DNA from: Saccharum officinarum
Lineage: Eukaryota; Streptophyta; Magnoliopsida; Poales; Poaceae
NCBI GenBank assembly: GCA_020631735.1
Contig: CM036215.1
Span: 13,108,346 to 13,172,345 of the forward strand
DNA length: 64,000 nt
Direction: 5' to 3'
In this document: piece by piece, positions 1-13,400 of the stretch
How the letters are laid out: every line of letters starts with the position of its first letter
How positions within the stretch are numbered: the stretch's first letter is position 1
The notes under the pieces: model-generated
What the model was told of the DNA's origin: nothing
The model's input: only the letters and a program-made list of their open reading frames with translations
The model's database searches: none
Program-made: the position numbers and the translations under genes

Positions 1-876
1 CATAGCAAATTCCTGCTGGAGAGAGGTAATGATGCGGCGAAGGAGTGACTCACTGGAGGCGGTGAGGACAATGTCATCAACATAGAGCAGTAGATACGCA
101 GTCTCAGCTCCATGGTGGAAGATGAACAGTGACGTATCGGACTTTGCCTCCACAAACCCCAGTGATCGCAGAAAGGCAGCAAAGCGATGGTTCCATGCCC
201 GGAGCGCCTGCTTGAGGCCGTAGAGAGATCTGTTGAGCCTGCAGACCATGTCAGGACGCGAGGAGTCAACAAACCCGGCCGGCTGACTGCAGTAAACTGT
301 CTCAGTGAGAAGACCATGCAGGAAGGCATTCTTGACATCCAGCTAATGCACGGGCCAAGACCGAGTGAGTGCGAGGGAGAGCACCGTGCGTACTGTAGCC
401 GGCTTCACCACTGGACTGAAAGTCTCATCGTAGTCAACACCAGGCCGCTGAATGAAACCCCGGAGCACCCAACGAGCCTTGTACCTCTCGAGAGTGCCAT
501 CAGCCCGGCGCTTATGTGTCCAGATCCACTTGCCGGTGACGACGTTGGACCCTGGGGGACGTGGCACCAGATCCCAGGTCCGGTTGGCGAGGAGAGCCGC
601 ATACTCCTCTTCCATCGCGCGGCGCCAGTGAGGATCCAGCAAGGCCTCGCGGACGGAAGAGGGTACCGGAGAGAGCTGCGAGTCACCGGGCGTCGCCGCA
701 AGAGCCTGGGGTGGCAGGGTCCCGGCCGCGTGTCGCGTCACCATAGGGTGAACATGACGCGGGTGTTGATGAAGCAGCGGGGGCTGGTACACCGGCGTCA
801 TGACACGAGCATCCGGTGACCTCGGCGGCGGTGTCGGTGTCGCCGCGGAGAGGAGGCAGTCGGTGGTAGAGGGCAC
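1..876 (-). pseudogene. copia reverse transcriptase, 5' part, with in-frame stop
   Basis: The frame starts near 876 with the connection region ([20 protein letters not shown], then [22 protein letters not shown]) and reads into the RT domain. An in-frame TAG at 343-345 stands just before LDVKNAFLHG, where the family usually has Gln. Beyond it the same frame is open to the window edge, with SLYGLKQALRAWN and the active-site YVDDIVL motif near 73-93. A CAG-to-TAG change fits C-to-T deamination at a methylated CHG site. RNase H lies outside the window. Confidence 0.85.
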
Positions 877-3743
877 CCCGACAAAGGAGCCACCGGTGGA
901 GACGTAGGCGGCGGCTCCGGTCGTGCACGTCGCTGGCAGACGAGCACCGGCTGGGCGAAGCGCGCAGGTGGTGCTGGAGTCGACGGCCCGGGCCCCGCGT
1001 CAGGCGTAGTAACGGGGGCCGACCCGGCAGGTGCACGGCGCTGGTAGACGAGCGTCGGCTGAGCGAAGCGCGCAGGTGGCGCCAAGGGCAACGGCCCGGG
1101 ACCCGCGTCAGGCGCAGTGACGGTGGCCGGCCCGTGAGGGGATCCCTCTAGGCCCGGGTAGGGGGTGTCATCGGCGGGCTGCGAGCGAGGGCACGGCTCC
1201 GGCGAAGGGCACGATGGAGTAGTACCTGCGGTAGACAACCGAAAAGGTGGCTCGACCACCGCGTCAGAGGGAAACAAGGAGAAGAGGTCAAGATCCGGGG
1301 TGGACGTGGGAGTGGGGGTGGAGAAGGGGAAGACAGACTCATCAAACACCACATGGCGAGAGATGAGGACCCGACGAGAGGTAAGGTCATAGCACCGGTA
1401 CCCCTTGTGATCCGGGGAGTACCCGAGGAAGACACAGAGAGTCGAACGAGGTGCCAGCTCGTGGGGAGCGGTAGCTGTGGTGTTAGGGTAACACGCACAC
1501 CCGAAGACGCGAAGGTGGTCGTATCGAGGAGGAGTACCGAAAAGAGCGTGGTGTGGCGTGGGAGCTGGGCAGGCAGCGGAAAGAAGGCGGTTAAGGAGAT
1601 AGGTGGAGGTATGCAAGCTCTCAGCCCAGAAGCGCGCAGGGAGGGACGCCTGAAGCAAGAGGGTGCGCATGGTCTCGGTGGTGGTGCGAATCATGCGCTC
1701 AGCCTTGCCGTTCTGTGACGAGGTATACGGGCAAGACATGCGCAACTGGACACCGTGAGAGAGAAAGAAGGCACGGGAGGCGGAGTTATCGAACTCACGA
1801 CCATTGTCGCACTGGACGGCCTTGATGGTGAGGCCGAACTGTGTGGACACCCAAGCGAAGAACTGGAGAATGGCGGGGAAAGCTTCAGACTTTGCACGAA
1901 GAGGAAAAGTCCAGGAGTAATGAGAGAAATCATCAAGCAGCACAAGATAGAACTTGTAGCCGGAGACGCTGATGACAGGAGAAGTCCAGAGGTTGCAATG
2001 TACAAGATCAAAGATGTGAGCCGCCTGGGAAGAACTATGAAAGGGAAGACGGACATGACGGCCCAACTGACACGCATGGCACAAATGCTCACCAGGAGTC
2101 CGAGGACACCGAATGTCGGAACTCCGACTGAGCTGCATCAGGGCATCACGACCAGGATGGCCGAGGCGCCGGTGCCAAGTGGTGGAGGAAGTAGTGGTGG
2201 CTAAAGCAGCTGACACAGGGGTCGAAGAAGCTGGGAAGCGAAGGGTGTAAAGGGGCCCCGTGCTGTCACACCGAAGGAGAGGACGCCGGGAAGCCAAATC
2301 TTTGACAGTGAGCCCGGAAGAGTCAAACTCCACGGAACAGGAATTGTCAGCTGTAAACCGACGAATAGAAAGAAGGTTGTGAACCATAGAAGGGGCCACA
2401 AGAACATCAGGAAGATGGAAGGAGCCATGAGTGCCGGCGGCACCCACGGACGTGACAGGAAGGCAAGACCCATTTACGACCATGATGGACGAAGGGTGAG
2501 AGGAAGAAGGAGGTTGAACGGAAGAGAGTATAGTGGGGTCGGGAGTGGTATGGTAGGTGGCATCCGAATCGGCGATCCACTGTGGCCCGACAGGAGTTGT
2601 AGGGCCCATCGTGCTGAAGGAGTGTGCCAAGGCCGCCGAGTCCCAACCGGGCGAGGAGTCGGAAGATGTAGCCCACTGGAATGCTGCTGGGTGAAATCCG
2701 GGAAAAGCAGAAGCGAGCATGGCGGTGGCTGGCGAGCGAGCCCGTCCGCGTCCGCGACGACGGCGTCCGCCACAGTCCCCCCCACCCCGCTCGGCCCGGG
2801 GGGAGAACCCAGAAGAAACGACGACGGCATAGCGGACGGACGCGGAGTGGCGGTAGGGTAGAAGTGAGCACTCGCACCGGCCCCAGGCATGTGTGGCAGG
2901 GCTGCCAGGAACGCGGCGTCCGGTGGTGGCATGCCCAAGCCTGCAGCGATAGCGGCAGTAGAGAACCCGGGGTGGGCAGCCGGGAACGCCGAGGACGGGC
3001 TGCCGCCGTACCCTGCTGGCCCTCCTCCGGCCCCGTACGGCGCCGTCTGCGCGCTGTAGGGCGGCAGGGCCAAGAAAGCCGGGCCGCGGGGGCACTGTCA
3101 GGGGCGAGAGCGAGGGCCGGCTGCGCCGACGCAGCGGCGAAGAGTGGCCCGTAGGCAGATGGGGCTGGCAGCAGCGCCCAGGCCGGGCCAAGGGTGGCGG
3201 TGGCCATGGCGTGCAGCAGCGCATGGGGCCCTCCGTTGGGGGCGGGCGGCGCAGTGGCCGCGCCCAGGGCAGCCGGCGCTGGAGGAGGGGCTGCCGGCAC
3301 AGGTGCCGCGCCCAGTGCCCAGTGTGGTCGGCGCAGGAGTAGGGGCGCTGGTGCAGCGGCCACGCCCAGTGCGGTCGGCGCAGGAGGAGCAGCGCAGGAG
3401 GAGGGGCGGCGCTGGAGGAGAGGCGGTGCTGGAGGAGGGACGCCGGCGTAGAGGGAGGGGCGGGCGTCCGCACCCGCACCTGGGAGTCCGGCGGCGGCGT
3501 CGTGCTTCTTCGGTGCGGTCGGGTTCGTTCCCGCACCCGCGACTGGCACCGAAGCAGGGGGCGAGGTCCGCCCATGGGACCGCTGGGCCAGCACGCGGGG
3601 GACCAGGGGGTGCGCCGCCGGCAGGGGAGCCACCAGGAGCGACGGTGGCCGCAGCAGCCAGAGGAGCGGCGGCGCCCGCGCCTGGGGCAGGGGCGGCAGC
3701 GACTGGTGGCTGGGGGGAAGGAGGAGGGAGGATTTGGGCCCAA
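798..3743 (-). pseudogene. copia gag remnant, protease and integrase, inactivated
   Basis: This is a 981-codon open frame. The first 330 or so residues are Pro/Arg/Ser-rich low-complexity sequence with no recognisable Gag core or CCHC knuckle, so most of gag seems deleted or out of frame. Residues from about 390 carry the protease motif WIADSDATYHTT, where the family has D-S-G; the Gly codon is Asp here (2562-2564). Next come the GAG-pre-integrase HHCC finger (WHRRLGHPG ... CHACQLGRH) and the integrase core. The first catalytic Asp is Asn (HCNLWTSP, codon 1992-1994), while the second (QCDNGREF) and the Glu (QNGKAERMIRT) remain. The frame ends at 798, and RT continues in another frame. It looks dead. 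Confidence 0.85.
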
Positions 3744-3905
3744 GAGGTAGATGGGAGTGAGGGGAAGGCAGGGAAGGAGGATGGTGGGGGAGGAGGGGGT
3801 GGCCGGCCGGCCATGGGTGGCGGCGGCGCCTGCCTGGAGGCCGGCGGCGGTGCCTGGAGGCCGGCGGCTTGGAGGGAGAGAGAGGATTAGGCTGAGAGGA
3901 TTAGG

Positions 3906-3914
3906 CTGATACCA
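3906..3914 (-). other. Primer-binding site of copia element (initiator Met tRNA)
   Basis: Directly inside the 5' LTR the minus strand reads TGGTATCAG, the usual start of a plant retrotransposon primer-binding site for initiator methionine tRNA. This fixes the LTR boundary and the orientation. Confidence 0.85.
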
Positions 3915-4074
3915 TGTTGGAATTCTATTCTCTATTGATTGGGCTAACCCTAGAAGGGTAGCTATATATTCTATTCTCTATTGATTGGGCTAACCCTAGA
4001 AGGGTAGCTATATAGTGTAGCATACATGGGCCTCATGGGCCTAGCCACATGGGCCACAGACATATACTCCAACA
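3915..4074 (-). repeat. 5' LTR of the copia element, with internal 46-bp duplication
   Basis: The LTR is bounded by the perfect inverted ends TGTTGGA and TCCAACA and is 160 bp long, short but usual for copia elements. It contains two identical 46-bp tandem copies, 3923-3968 and 3969-4014, each ending in gctatata. The duplication lies inside the LTR; whether the 3' LTR has it too cannot be seen. Confidence 0.85.
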
Positions 4075-4258
4075 ATTTCCATGTACACAGAAAGACAATT
4101 TATCAATTTCTGTTTCTGAGTTTGGACAAAACTATGGGAATACTTTCCAGTTTCCACTCCTACAATACAGTCATAGTATGTAAAGAAGTTCAGTTGTTCA
4201 CAGGCTATAGCCTCATAAGATATATTATGTGCAGTAACTGCAGTTAGAGACCACTCAC

Positions 4259-4456
4259 CCTGGCTGTATTAAAAGCCACAGTTTCACAATCTGGTAGTAT
4301 GCTCACAGACCATGGTGGTAGACTATAAGATTTTCCAAAAATCCAAACTGAAGCATATTTATGTTCATCAATGTTGGCAAGAAAAGCTGAGCAAAACTGT
4401 GCACTTCGTGAAATGCTTCCATTTGTGTTGACATTTTCACTGGAATATACATGTGC
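4259..4456 (-). CDS. BGAL9-like: Beta-galactosidase exon 11
   Basis: It has 66 codons, phase 0, with acceptor gatccag|GCA and donor AGG|gtgagt. It encodes [30 protein letters not shown] and [12 protein letters not shown]. The following exons are outside the window, beyond the copia element. Confidence 0.92.
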
Positions 4457-7400
4457 CTGGATCAAACAAGAGTAAGCAATGCATCAGTATTTTCATGGTG
4501 CATGTATGGAATACATCTGAACGCTGGAAGGTGATCTCGGGTTAATCCCGTGATCTACTTGGGACACAAGTGATGGTCGCCTGTCAGGTCCTAATCCAAC
4601 AAATAAGATTGCCAAGATCAACTGGTTTTTATATGAGCACCATTAGGACCGGTTGAATACTGACCATCCATCCGAGATCAACAGCTGAAAACAGCCAGGC
4701 ATTGGGGTTGGCAGACTGGGCCGCTAAGTGGCCTGAATTGGGTGTATGCTCGGCCGCACTGGGCCTTTAAGCAGGCCAAAAGCACATAGCACAATGGTGG
4801 GCTGCTGGTGGGCCTCAATAATTACAGGTCGAATTGTTGCAGCATTCCCTTATCTAGGTGTTGTTGGAAATTTTACCAGCAGTTCAATTTTAAGACATTT
4901 GCCATGTTGGATACCCCTTATCTCCATCCTCTTTGCCCTACATTATCTGTAGAAATTGTATTCAATGTGATCTCTTTATCAGGTGTTCTGCATTACCATT
5001 ATTAGTTCAAATTTTATGTGTATATATCAATGAACGGGCCAATACCTAGTTAAAAAATAAAAAAAATAAAAACATGAAAAGAAATGAAAACCATTATTTT
5101 TGACCGAAATGAAAACCATTATTGTATATGTAAAACTGAAGTAGATGGACAAAAACTGTAGATTGTTTGCATTATAAATCAGTACGAACCTCTTGCATGG
5201 GCCCTAATTTTACATAACGAGGTGAGCCATCTACTGCAGTAAGAGCTCGTTCACAAAGTTTAATAGCTGCATGTAGGTCTTTCAAATGCCCCCACTTAGG
5301 TTTCCTTAAGATACCTGAACATAGCAAGTTATGGATTCTACTCAGGCATCTCTTATATATCTGATGAACAGTGAAGTAACTGATACATCCAAACCACAGA
5401 GATTTTCCAGATTTCTACATACCGTATTCATCAATTGGTGCATCATAATCATAGCTAGTTATCTGAAGTGGACCACCAGCTGTCCGCTCAAAATTTGTTC
5501 CACCAAAATACTGCAAAGAGATGAAGTACACTCAGATCTAAACATTAAAAAAACATCAAAATCAGGCCTCAGAATAAATAACATCAAAATTTTAAATAAA
5601 ATAATGAGATTAACTTAAATATAGATACTGAAAGCAGGAAGATTACATAGTATGACCATTCTGATCAATGCTAAGTGGCTGGATACATCTGCAAGTAACA
5701 GTTAGTTCTGAACTTCAGTTGGTCATCTGTGGCTTTATTGAATCAGCATGGATTTTTTTCCCTTTTACTGCGATGGTAGTAGCTGAATATAGCTAGCCAT
5801 TCTATGCAGAAAATAGAGGAACACTGAGTAACAGTTAGTTTTGATCCTCAGTTTACATTTGTCGTCTGTGACTGAATTGGTTCAGCATGTTTTCTTCCCA
5901 ACCTGTGCATGCTGCATATAAAGCTTTTCTATGAGCCCTAATTGAGTTAATGACTGAATAATCTTTTGTCTCAAGTCTGAATACTGGAAAAAGAATTAAG
6001 ATATTTGTAATTGGATTGACAAGTTAGGGAGGTCTCTCTAAATTTAAGTCTTGAGATATCTTAGCTCTTACCATGTAATAATTTTGCAAGCTTCCACCAC
6101 GTTGATAAAAACGAGCAACAGCAAAAGCACTGTCTTGAGCAGGCCTATGTGGCAATGCTTCACCCCAGTCGGCATACCTATACATGTGATATGCTGTAAG
6201 GTCATAGTTTACAGGTAATAGCTATACTAAATATGATGGTGAAAAAAAGGCATTTGTTCAGATCAGCTTCAGAAAAGACAACCCTGTTTTCAAAGAATGA
6301 TCGTTTGCAACCCAACCATGTCCAGGAGTGTAAGACCCGTGGCCGCGGCGGTTGCCGGCGACGTGAGCGAACGGGAAATATACAGAGCGAGGACGCCGGC
6401 GAGGTTCACCCCTCAGCCTTGGCGTTGTTTCTCTATTACTTGTCTGCTTTCTTTCGATACAGCACCGTCAGGGCTTTAAGCCTCGGTCCCTGTCTCTGGC
6501 CAGAAGGCCCACATGTCATAGTCTCATACAAAACGTATTACATAAATGCGCCTAGATACATCAGAAGCGTCTTCTTCTACTCTCAGTCCTTCTTGCTGCT
6601 CGTGTCGCCACCGTCAGGTGTGACAACTCTCCCCCGCTGGAGTTCCAGCTTGTCCCCAAGCTGGTGCTTCTGGAAAGCGTTTCTTGACCACATGGTAATC
6701 TTCCCAGGTTGTTGCAGTGCTTGGCAAACCTGTCCACGTGAGCTTCACTTGAGGTATTGCTGTGTTCCCTTTTTTGACCAAGCGACGATCGAGCACCGCC
6801 TCTGGGACAGTATCAGCGACAGTCAGATCTGTGACCTGTGGCAAGGAATCATACACCGGAGTGTAGTCTGTAGAAAACGGTTTTAGTTGAGAAATGTGAA
6901 AGACATTATGAATAAGAGCTCCCTCAGGCAACTGTAGGCGATAAGCAACACTCCCAATTCTCTCCAGGATGGTGTAGGGCCCATAGTATTTGTAGGACAA
7001 TTTTGGATATGGTCGACTGGCCACTGTTGATTGTGTGTATGGCTGTAACTTGAGCAACACCTGATCTCCAACTGAGAAACTGTAATCTTGTCGCTTCTCA
7101 TCAGCTAACTGCTTCATACGGTTTTGTGCTTTGGCCAGATTTTCCTTAAGGGACTGAAGGTGTTTTTCTCTGTGTGCAATGATATCTGCTACTGATGGGG
7201 CAACATCTGGAGTGATGGTTGGAACAGCACCCAAATTGGGCTCATACCCATATAGTGCTTTGAATGGGGAGCAGCCAAGAGCAGAATGCAAGGAGGAGTT
7301 ATACCAGATTTCAGCCAAGGAAAGCCAGGACTTCCAAGACTTTGGGGAATCATGGACAGCACACCTCAAATACATTTCTAAGCATTGATTGACTCTTTCT

Positions 7401-10400
7401 GACTGTCCATCAGTCTGGGGATGATAGGCCGTGCTGAGCTTCAAATTCACCTTATATAATTTAAACAATGTCTTCCAGAACTGGCTGACAAAAATAGTGT
7501 CTCTATCTGTGACTATTGATTGAGGCAGGCCATGCAACTTGACAATATTGTCCAGGAATAACTGAGCAATGGATGTAGCAGTATAGGGATGTTTGATGGC
7601 TAGGAAATGTGCATATTTTGTCAATCTGTCGACTACCACAAGAATGACATTGTAACCATCCGATTTTGGTAGGCCTTCAATGAAATCCATTGTGAGGTCC
7701 TGCCAAACTCCAGCAGGTATTGGAAGAGGTTGTAAGAGACCCATTGGATGTTGGAGTGAATGCTTGGCGTGTTGACATACAGTGCATTGTTTAACAAAGT
7801 TTTCAACATCAACCTTCATCCCTTTCCATGAGAAGTGTTTCTTCAGCCGAGCATATGTGACTGCTATACCGGAGTGTCCACCCAATGCACTAGAATGACA
7901 TGCAGCAATGATCTTGGTATGCAGGGCTGAGTTACTGCCAATCCAGATTTTGCCTTGATGCCAAATCAGGCCCTGTTGAAGGCTAAAGCCACGCTCATCT
8001 GGGCTGGATATTGTCAACTGTTTTAACAGTGTTTGAGCTTGTGTATCAGTGATGTAGGAGTTGAGTACTTCTTGGATCCAGGCGGGCTGGACAGCAGAGA
8101 CCGCCTGGAGTGCCATCAGATGGCCAACCCTGGACAGAGCATCGGCTGCGACATTCTCCTTGCCTTTCCTGTAAATGATCTTGAATTGAAGGCCCATTAA
8201 CCTAGTCATTGCCTTTCGCTGCATATCAGAATGAAGATTTTGTTCATTTAAGTAAGCCAATGATTTGTGATCTGTCCTAATGATGAATTCTTGCCGCTGA
8301 AGATAATGGCGCCATCTCTCCACTGCCATTATCAGGGCAAGGAACTCCTTTTCATAGATGGACAGAGTTTTGTGTTTTTCACTTAAAGCTTTACTGAGGA
8401 AAGCCACTGGTTGCCCGTGTTGCATGAGTACTGCTCCAATACCATGTTGACAAGCATCAGTCTCAATTGTGAAGGTGTCTTGGAAATTAGGCAGTGCTAA
8501 CACAGGGGTTGTTGTCATGGCTAACTTGAGATTATCAAATGCCAATTGAGCTATGGGGTTCCACTGGAAGTGCTTAAGTCTCAAGATGGCCGTCATAGGC
8601 TTGCTGAGGGTTCCATAATGTTTCACGAATTTCCTATAATACCCTGTCAACCCAAGGAATGCTCTGAGTTCGGTCATAGATGTAGGAGTGGGCCAGTGTA
8701 TCATTGCTTGTATTTTTGTGGGATCGGTAGACACTCCTTTTTCAGAGATTATATGCCCCAGGTATTCCAGACTTGGTTGTGCAAAACTGCATTTGGATGT
8801 TTTGAGGAATAATTGGTGTTGCCTGAGTGTCACCAGCACTTTCTTCAAGTGTTGCAGATGTGTTGCCCTAGAAGGGCTGTAGACTAGAATATCATCTAGA
8901 AAGACCAGAACAAATTGCCTCAGATAAGGTTGTAGGACTTCATTCATGACACACTGGAAGGTTGCAGGGGCATTGGTGAGCCCAAAAGGCATGACCTTAA
9001 ACTGATAATGGCCGTGATGTGTATTGAATGCTGTTTTGTATTCATCTTCAGGTAACATCCTAACTTGGTGATAGCCTGATCTCATATCAAGTTTGGTGAA
9101 GACCTTGGCACCTGCTAACTCATCCAGGATTTCCTCAATGACAGGCATAGGGAACCTGTTTTTGATGGTGAGGTCATTCAATTTTCTGTAGTCAACACAA
9201 AATCTCCAAGTGCCATCTTTCTTTTTGACCAAAAGCACCGGTGAGGCAAAAGGGCTATGACTGTGCACTATGAGGCCTGATTGCAGCAGTTGCTTCACTT
9301 GATGTTCAATCTCTGTTTTGTGTATAGGTGAGTAATGGTAGGGTCTTGAGTTAACTGGCACAGCCCCAGGTACCAATGGTATGGCATGATCATAGGCTCT
9401 TGGGGGTGGAAGGCCTTTGGGGTCATTGAAGACATCTTGAAAATGATGCAAGAGATGCTGAATCTCTGGTTGGACTGGTTGCTGTTGTGGTAATTCTGGT
9501 GAGATTTGATTAGATAACTGATCCACCATGACAAAGGCCCAGATGTCATTGCCTTTGGTAGCATTGTATACTTTGGTTGCTGATATTGAGGAGAGCTGCA
9601 TTGGTTTGTCAGTGATGCCTTGCAATTTGATCATTTTTCCTTGTTCGGAGAATTGCAGGGTTTTGTTTCTCCAATCACACTCCATGGGACTGTGAGCCTG
9701 TAGCCAGTCAAAGCCGAGGATGGCATCATATGGGTGCATTGGCAATACTACCATGTCAGTTGCAAAACTCTGGCCTTGGCAGTAGCAGTTTAACTGGTGT
9801 ACTTTACTATCAGCTAGTAGCCATTCCCCATTAGCTAATTTAACTTTCTTAAGTGTGATGGGCACTGTTGGAATATTGGCCAGCTTTACAAAGGTGGAAC
9901 TGATGAAGCTGTGGGTACTACCGCTGTCCACTAGGATGAGCATCACTTTGTCTTTGACCCTGGTTTTGAGTTTGATGCAGTTGGTATTGTCTTGGCTGGA
10001 AAGTGCATTGATAGATAATTGTCCAAACTCTTCTTGTAATTGATCTTCCATGGCTAGTTCATTAAGGACCTCGTCCGACAATTCTCTGTCGAGTTCATTG
10101 ATTGCCAAAGCATTGACTTGTGGTTTGTTTCGATGAGTGCACACTGCATTGTGTCCTGGAACGTATTTCTCCCCACAATTGAAGCATAGTCCATTGGCTT
10201 TTCTATAGTCCCTCAACTGTCGGTCCTTCCACAGCAGAGTTGGTGGAGGTGCTTGTTTGTTCTCAACTTTAGTTACTTGATAAGGTTTGAACTGGGTGTT
10301 TTGCCTTGTGTATTTGGGTCTGCTTCGATCTAAAACCTTCTGTTGCACTTTTGCCAAAATTGATGCTCTGAGTACTGTACTTGGCATTTGAGCTTCAACA

Positions 10401-13400
10401 ATACCCCGCAATTCTTCTTTGAGACCCATGACATACTTGTGGGCAAAGAATTGATCATCATAATGTGGGTTATGCATAGAGACATCATACTGCAAAGCCT
10501 GAAACTGTGTAGTATATTCTTCAAGAGAGCCCTGCTGTCTGAGTTCCAATAGGTCAGTCACAGCAGATCTGAAGTCATCAGCACCAAACTGTTCTTCTAC
10601 TGTTTGGCAGAAGTGTTTCCACGTTTTGAAAGTGTGGTTTTGTTTATAAGCTTGCCACCACTTGGCAGCGTTGTCTTTCAAATGCAATGTTGCTGCTGTA
10701 ATCCACATTCCCTCAGGGAACTGGTAGAGCTCAAAGTAACTGTGACAATTGTCTATCCACACCTTGGGAGATGAGCCATCAAAAACAGGAAAATTCATCT
10801 TGGGCATGGAATGTTTCGGTATTGTGTCCTTTTTGTCATGCTTGAAGGGGAACTTGGATGACTTTGGGTGTTCTGTCTTAGGTATGGTCCTGTCCTTGCC
10901 AAAGATATTGTGGAATGATTCATGGTCATCAAAGAGGAGAGATGCATTGTCCTCGTTGTCATCCTTGGCCATCGTATCGTACTTTGCTTCAGACTCAAAT
11001 TGCCGCAGGGTTAACTGGGCTACAGCTTGGCCATTGGCCTTCACTTGTTGGGCAATCAAATGTTGTTCTTGGGAGTACTGATCCATCGCTGCTGCACGGA
11101 TATCCATCTGGGTCTTCATCTGCCTCTGGACAGTATTGATTTCAGTGACTTGAGTGAAGAGCAGATCGAAATTAGTCATCACCTGATCCCATCTGGAATC
11201 TTCGTCATCTGATCTCTTCGACATGCTGTCCAATAGTATTTGAGTTTGCTTGGATGGCTTAATTGGAGCCGTGGTGCCAGATATCACAGATACGCAGCAA
11301 CAGCCAAAGTCGTGTACCAGCACAGGTTTGGATTGCTCCTCCCCTCCGATCAGTGCTGTATACAGTCACCGCCGCCTGGGAGTGAGGCGCAGCCGAGGGA
11401 TTTTACACAAGGATGGGACCTTGCAACCCAAGCTGTCGGACACTCCCCCGCCTACTTCACCGACCCGATTGGAAACAAAAACTACGGAATTTTACGTAAG
11501 GACAAGTGCCCTACAACCCTCGTTCTTTATCCAGTCGTGTCAAACATGATGAAAAAGAGTGGAAGTGGAATTGCTCACTGGTTCGCGCTCAACTGAAGTC
11601 GAACTTGTTGGTGTAGGCCTCCAGTCGAACACCTTGCGCGCGTCGCAAGAGGTGTGATGCTGAGGCCGAGAAATCCGCTACCGTCCGTCGAGAAGCGATG
11701 GAAGTGCTGTGAATTTAGGTGGAAGCGAACGCGGAACCCGCAGTCGACCCGATTCAACCTTAGGAGGGACCTCTGGGAACTCGATCCGCACCACTGGGGT
11801 GAAGATTGAGCTCGACCTGCCAACCGGAATTACGAATCGCGATCAAGACCAGCGTGGTAACAGCGAGTCGCCGAAGTGCGGGAAACTGGTGAAACTTGTG
11901 GATCTGATGAATGAATGTGGGGAAGCAGTATGTGGTGGCGGCGGCGGTAGAAGGGAAAAAAAAAAGATAACTGGCGGCGAGGAAGGACGGCGAGCGTCCG
12001 GGACCCACACGCCGAGGAAGGACGTCTCTGATACCACCTGTAAGACCCGTGGCCGCGGCGGTTGCCGGCGACGTGAGCGAACGGGAAATATACAGAGCGA
12101 GGACGCCGGCGAGGTTCACCCCTCAGCCTTGGCGTTGTTTCTCTATTACTTGTCTGCTTTCTTTCGATACAGCACCGTCAGGGCTTTAAGCCTCGGTCCC
12201 TGTCTCTGGCCAGAAGGCCCACATGTCATAGTCTCATACAAAACGTATTACATAAATGCGCCTAGATACATCAGAAGCGTCTTCTTCTACTCTTAGTCCT
12301 TCTTGCTGCTCGTGTCGCCACCGTCAGGTGTGACAAGGAGCAAGCCCATTTCACCTAGGTCACTAAATCCATGACTACACTCAGTCCTTGGTGCTGCAAC
12401 TTCACAATGTTGTGTTGTGTCCCCCTTTGGCCACTCTACTTTCTCATGCATGGATACTCCAAGGGGGTCTGTCCGTATCGGATACAGATACGCCCCGGAT
12501 ACTCCTGGATACATATCCAGGCCGTACTCATGATTTTGGATACATGTTTACGCGTACCAGAAACGTACAAGCCAAACTGGATACAACCCAAGAAAAATGG
12601 CCTTAGGCCTAACCGAGGACACACACACACCCGTGGAGTATGTCATGATTCATGACCTAACCGCACAGCAGCTAGCACTCCCGCACTCACTTCCCCTGAC
12701 GCCCGACTTCCGCCTCCTGGGGCAACCAGTCGCCTGCAGCGGGGCAGCAAGCTGCAGACCCAGGGAGGATCCACCGGCGACACAAAATGGCTCACTGGTG
12801 AGTGGCGCCACTTCCTGGCTCCGCACCCCTGCTTTGCGCATCCCTCAACACCGAATCAGCCGGCGGCTCCATCCCTAGGACCCCAACAAGATTCAACCAG
12901 AGGATAGTGGCTCCATCACGAAGTATACTCCTTTTTTTTTTCTCGAACCACGCAGGAGAAACTGCGCGTCATTTCATTAAGGTAGAAAACAACAAGTACA
13001 CGGGTCTAGAAGACCCAACCCGAGCACCAGGACACACACACCCACACTAAGGATACCAGTACAGCAACGCGCCACAAAACTAAAAGACGACCAACGACCC
13101 CCAGGACCCTAAACTCCAGAGGGGAGCGACCTGGAAAGAAGCTGTGCGAGCTGGGAGGCCCCGGCCAAACACCAAAGACCACCCTCCGTACACACAACAT
13201 TGATAACCTTCTGCACATTTGGCCGTACGTTCTGGAAGACACAATCATTACGATGCTTCCAGGCCTCCCAAGCGACCAATATTATCAAAGTGTTCAGACC
13301 CTTTCTCATTTCCTTTGGAGCTGCTGCAATAGTTCTCCTCCACCATCCCGAAAATTGTGTCACACTTGGGTCCGGAGCCAAAAACAGCAGGTCAAGCTTC

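Larger units (their letters stand above)
1..4074 (-). mobile_element. Ty1/copia retrotransposon, 5' part in window, decayed
   Basis: The element reads right to left and runs off the left edge, so its 3' LTR is not visible. In element order it has a 160-bp 5' LTR (3915-4074), a primer-binding site, a poorly preserved gag region, protease, integrase and then reverse transcriptase. Integrase before RT is the Ty1/copia order. Coding is broken by frameshifts near 876-1036, a stop in RT and lost catalytic residues. It lies 184 bp beyond the donor of beta-galactosidase exon 11, so it probably sits in intron 11 of that gene, in the same orientation. The second target-site copy lies outside the window. 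Confidence 0.93.
6329..12335 (-). mobile_element. Reina-like Ty3/gypsy chromovirus, complete and apparently intact
   Basis: The 6,007-bp element lies in intron 7 of the beta-galactosidase gene. It has two 297-bp LTRs, a perfect 5-bp target duplication AGGAG (6324-6328 and 12336-12340), an initiator-Met primer-binding site, a polypurine tract and one uninterrupted gag-pol frame. The small size, short LTRs and C-terminal chromodomain-like segment point to the Reina lineage. The LTRs differ at one position I can see (C at 6584, T at 12294), so insertion was recent. It has the same orientation as the host gene. Confidence 0.95.

Noticed and set aside
187..819. 210-codon plus-strand open frame
   Set aside because: It is the antisense shadow of the copia RT; codon patterns on the minus strand match RT motifs and the plus frame matches nothing.
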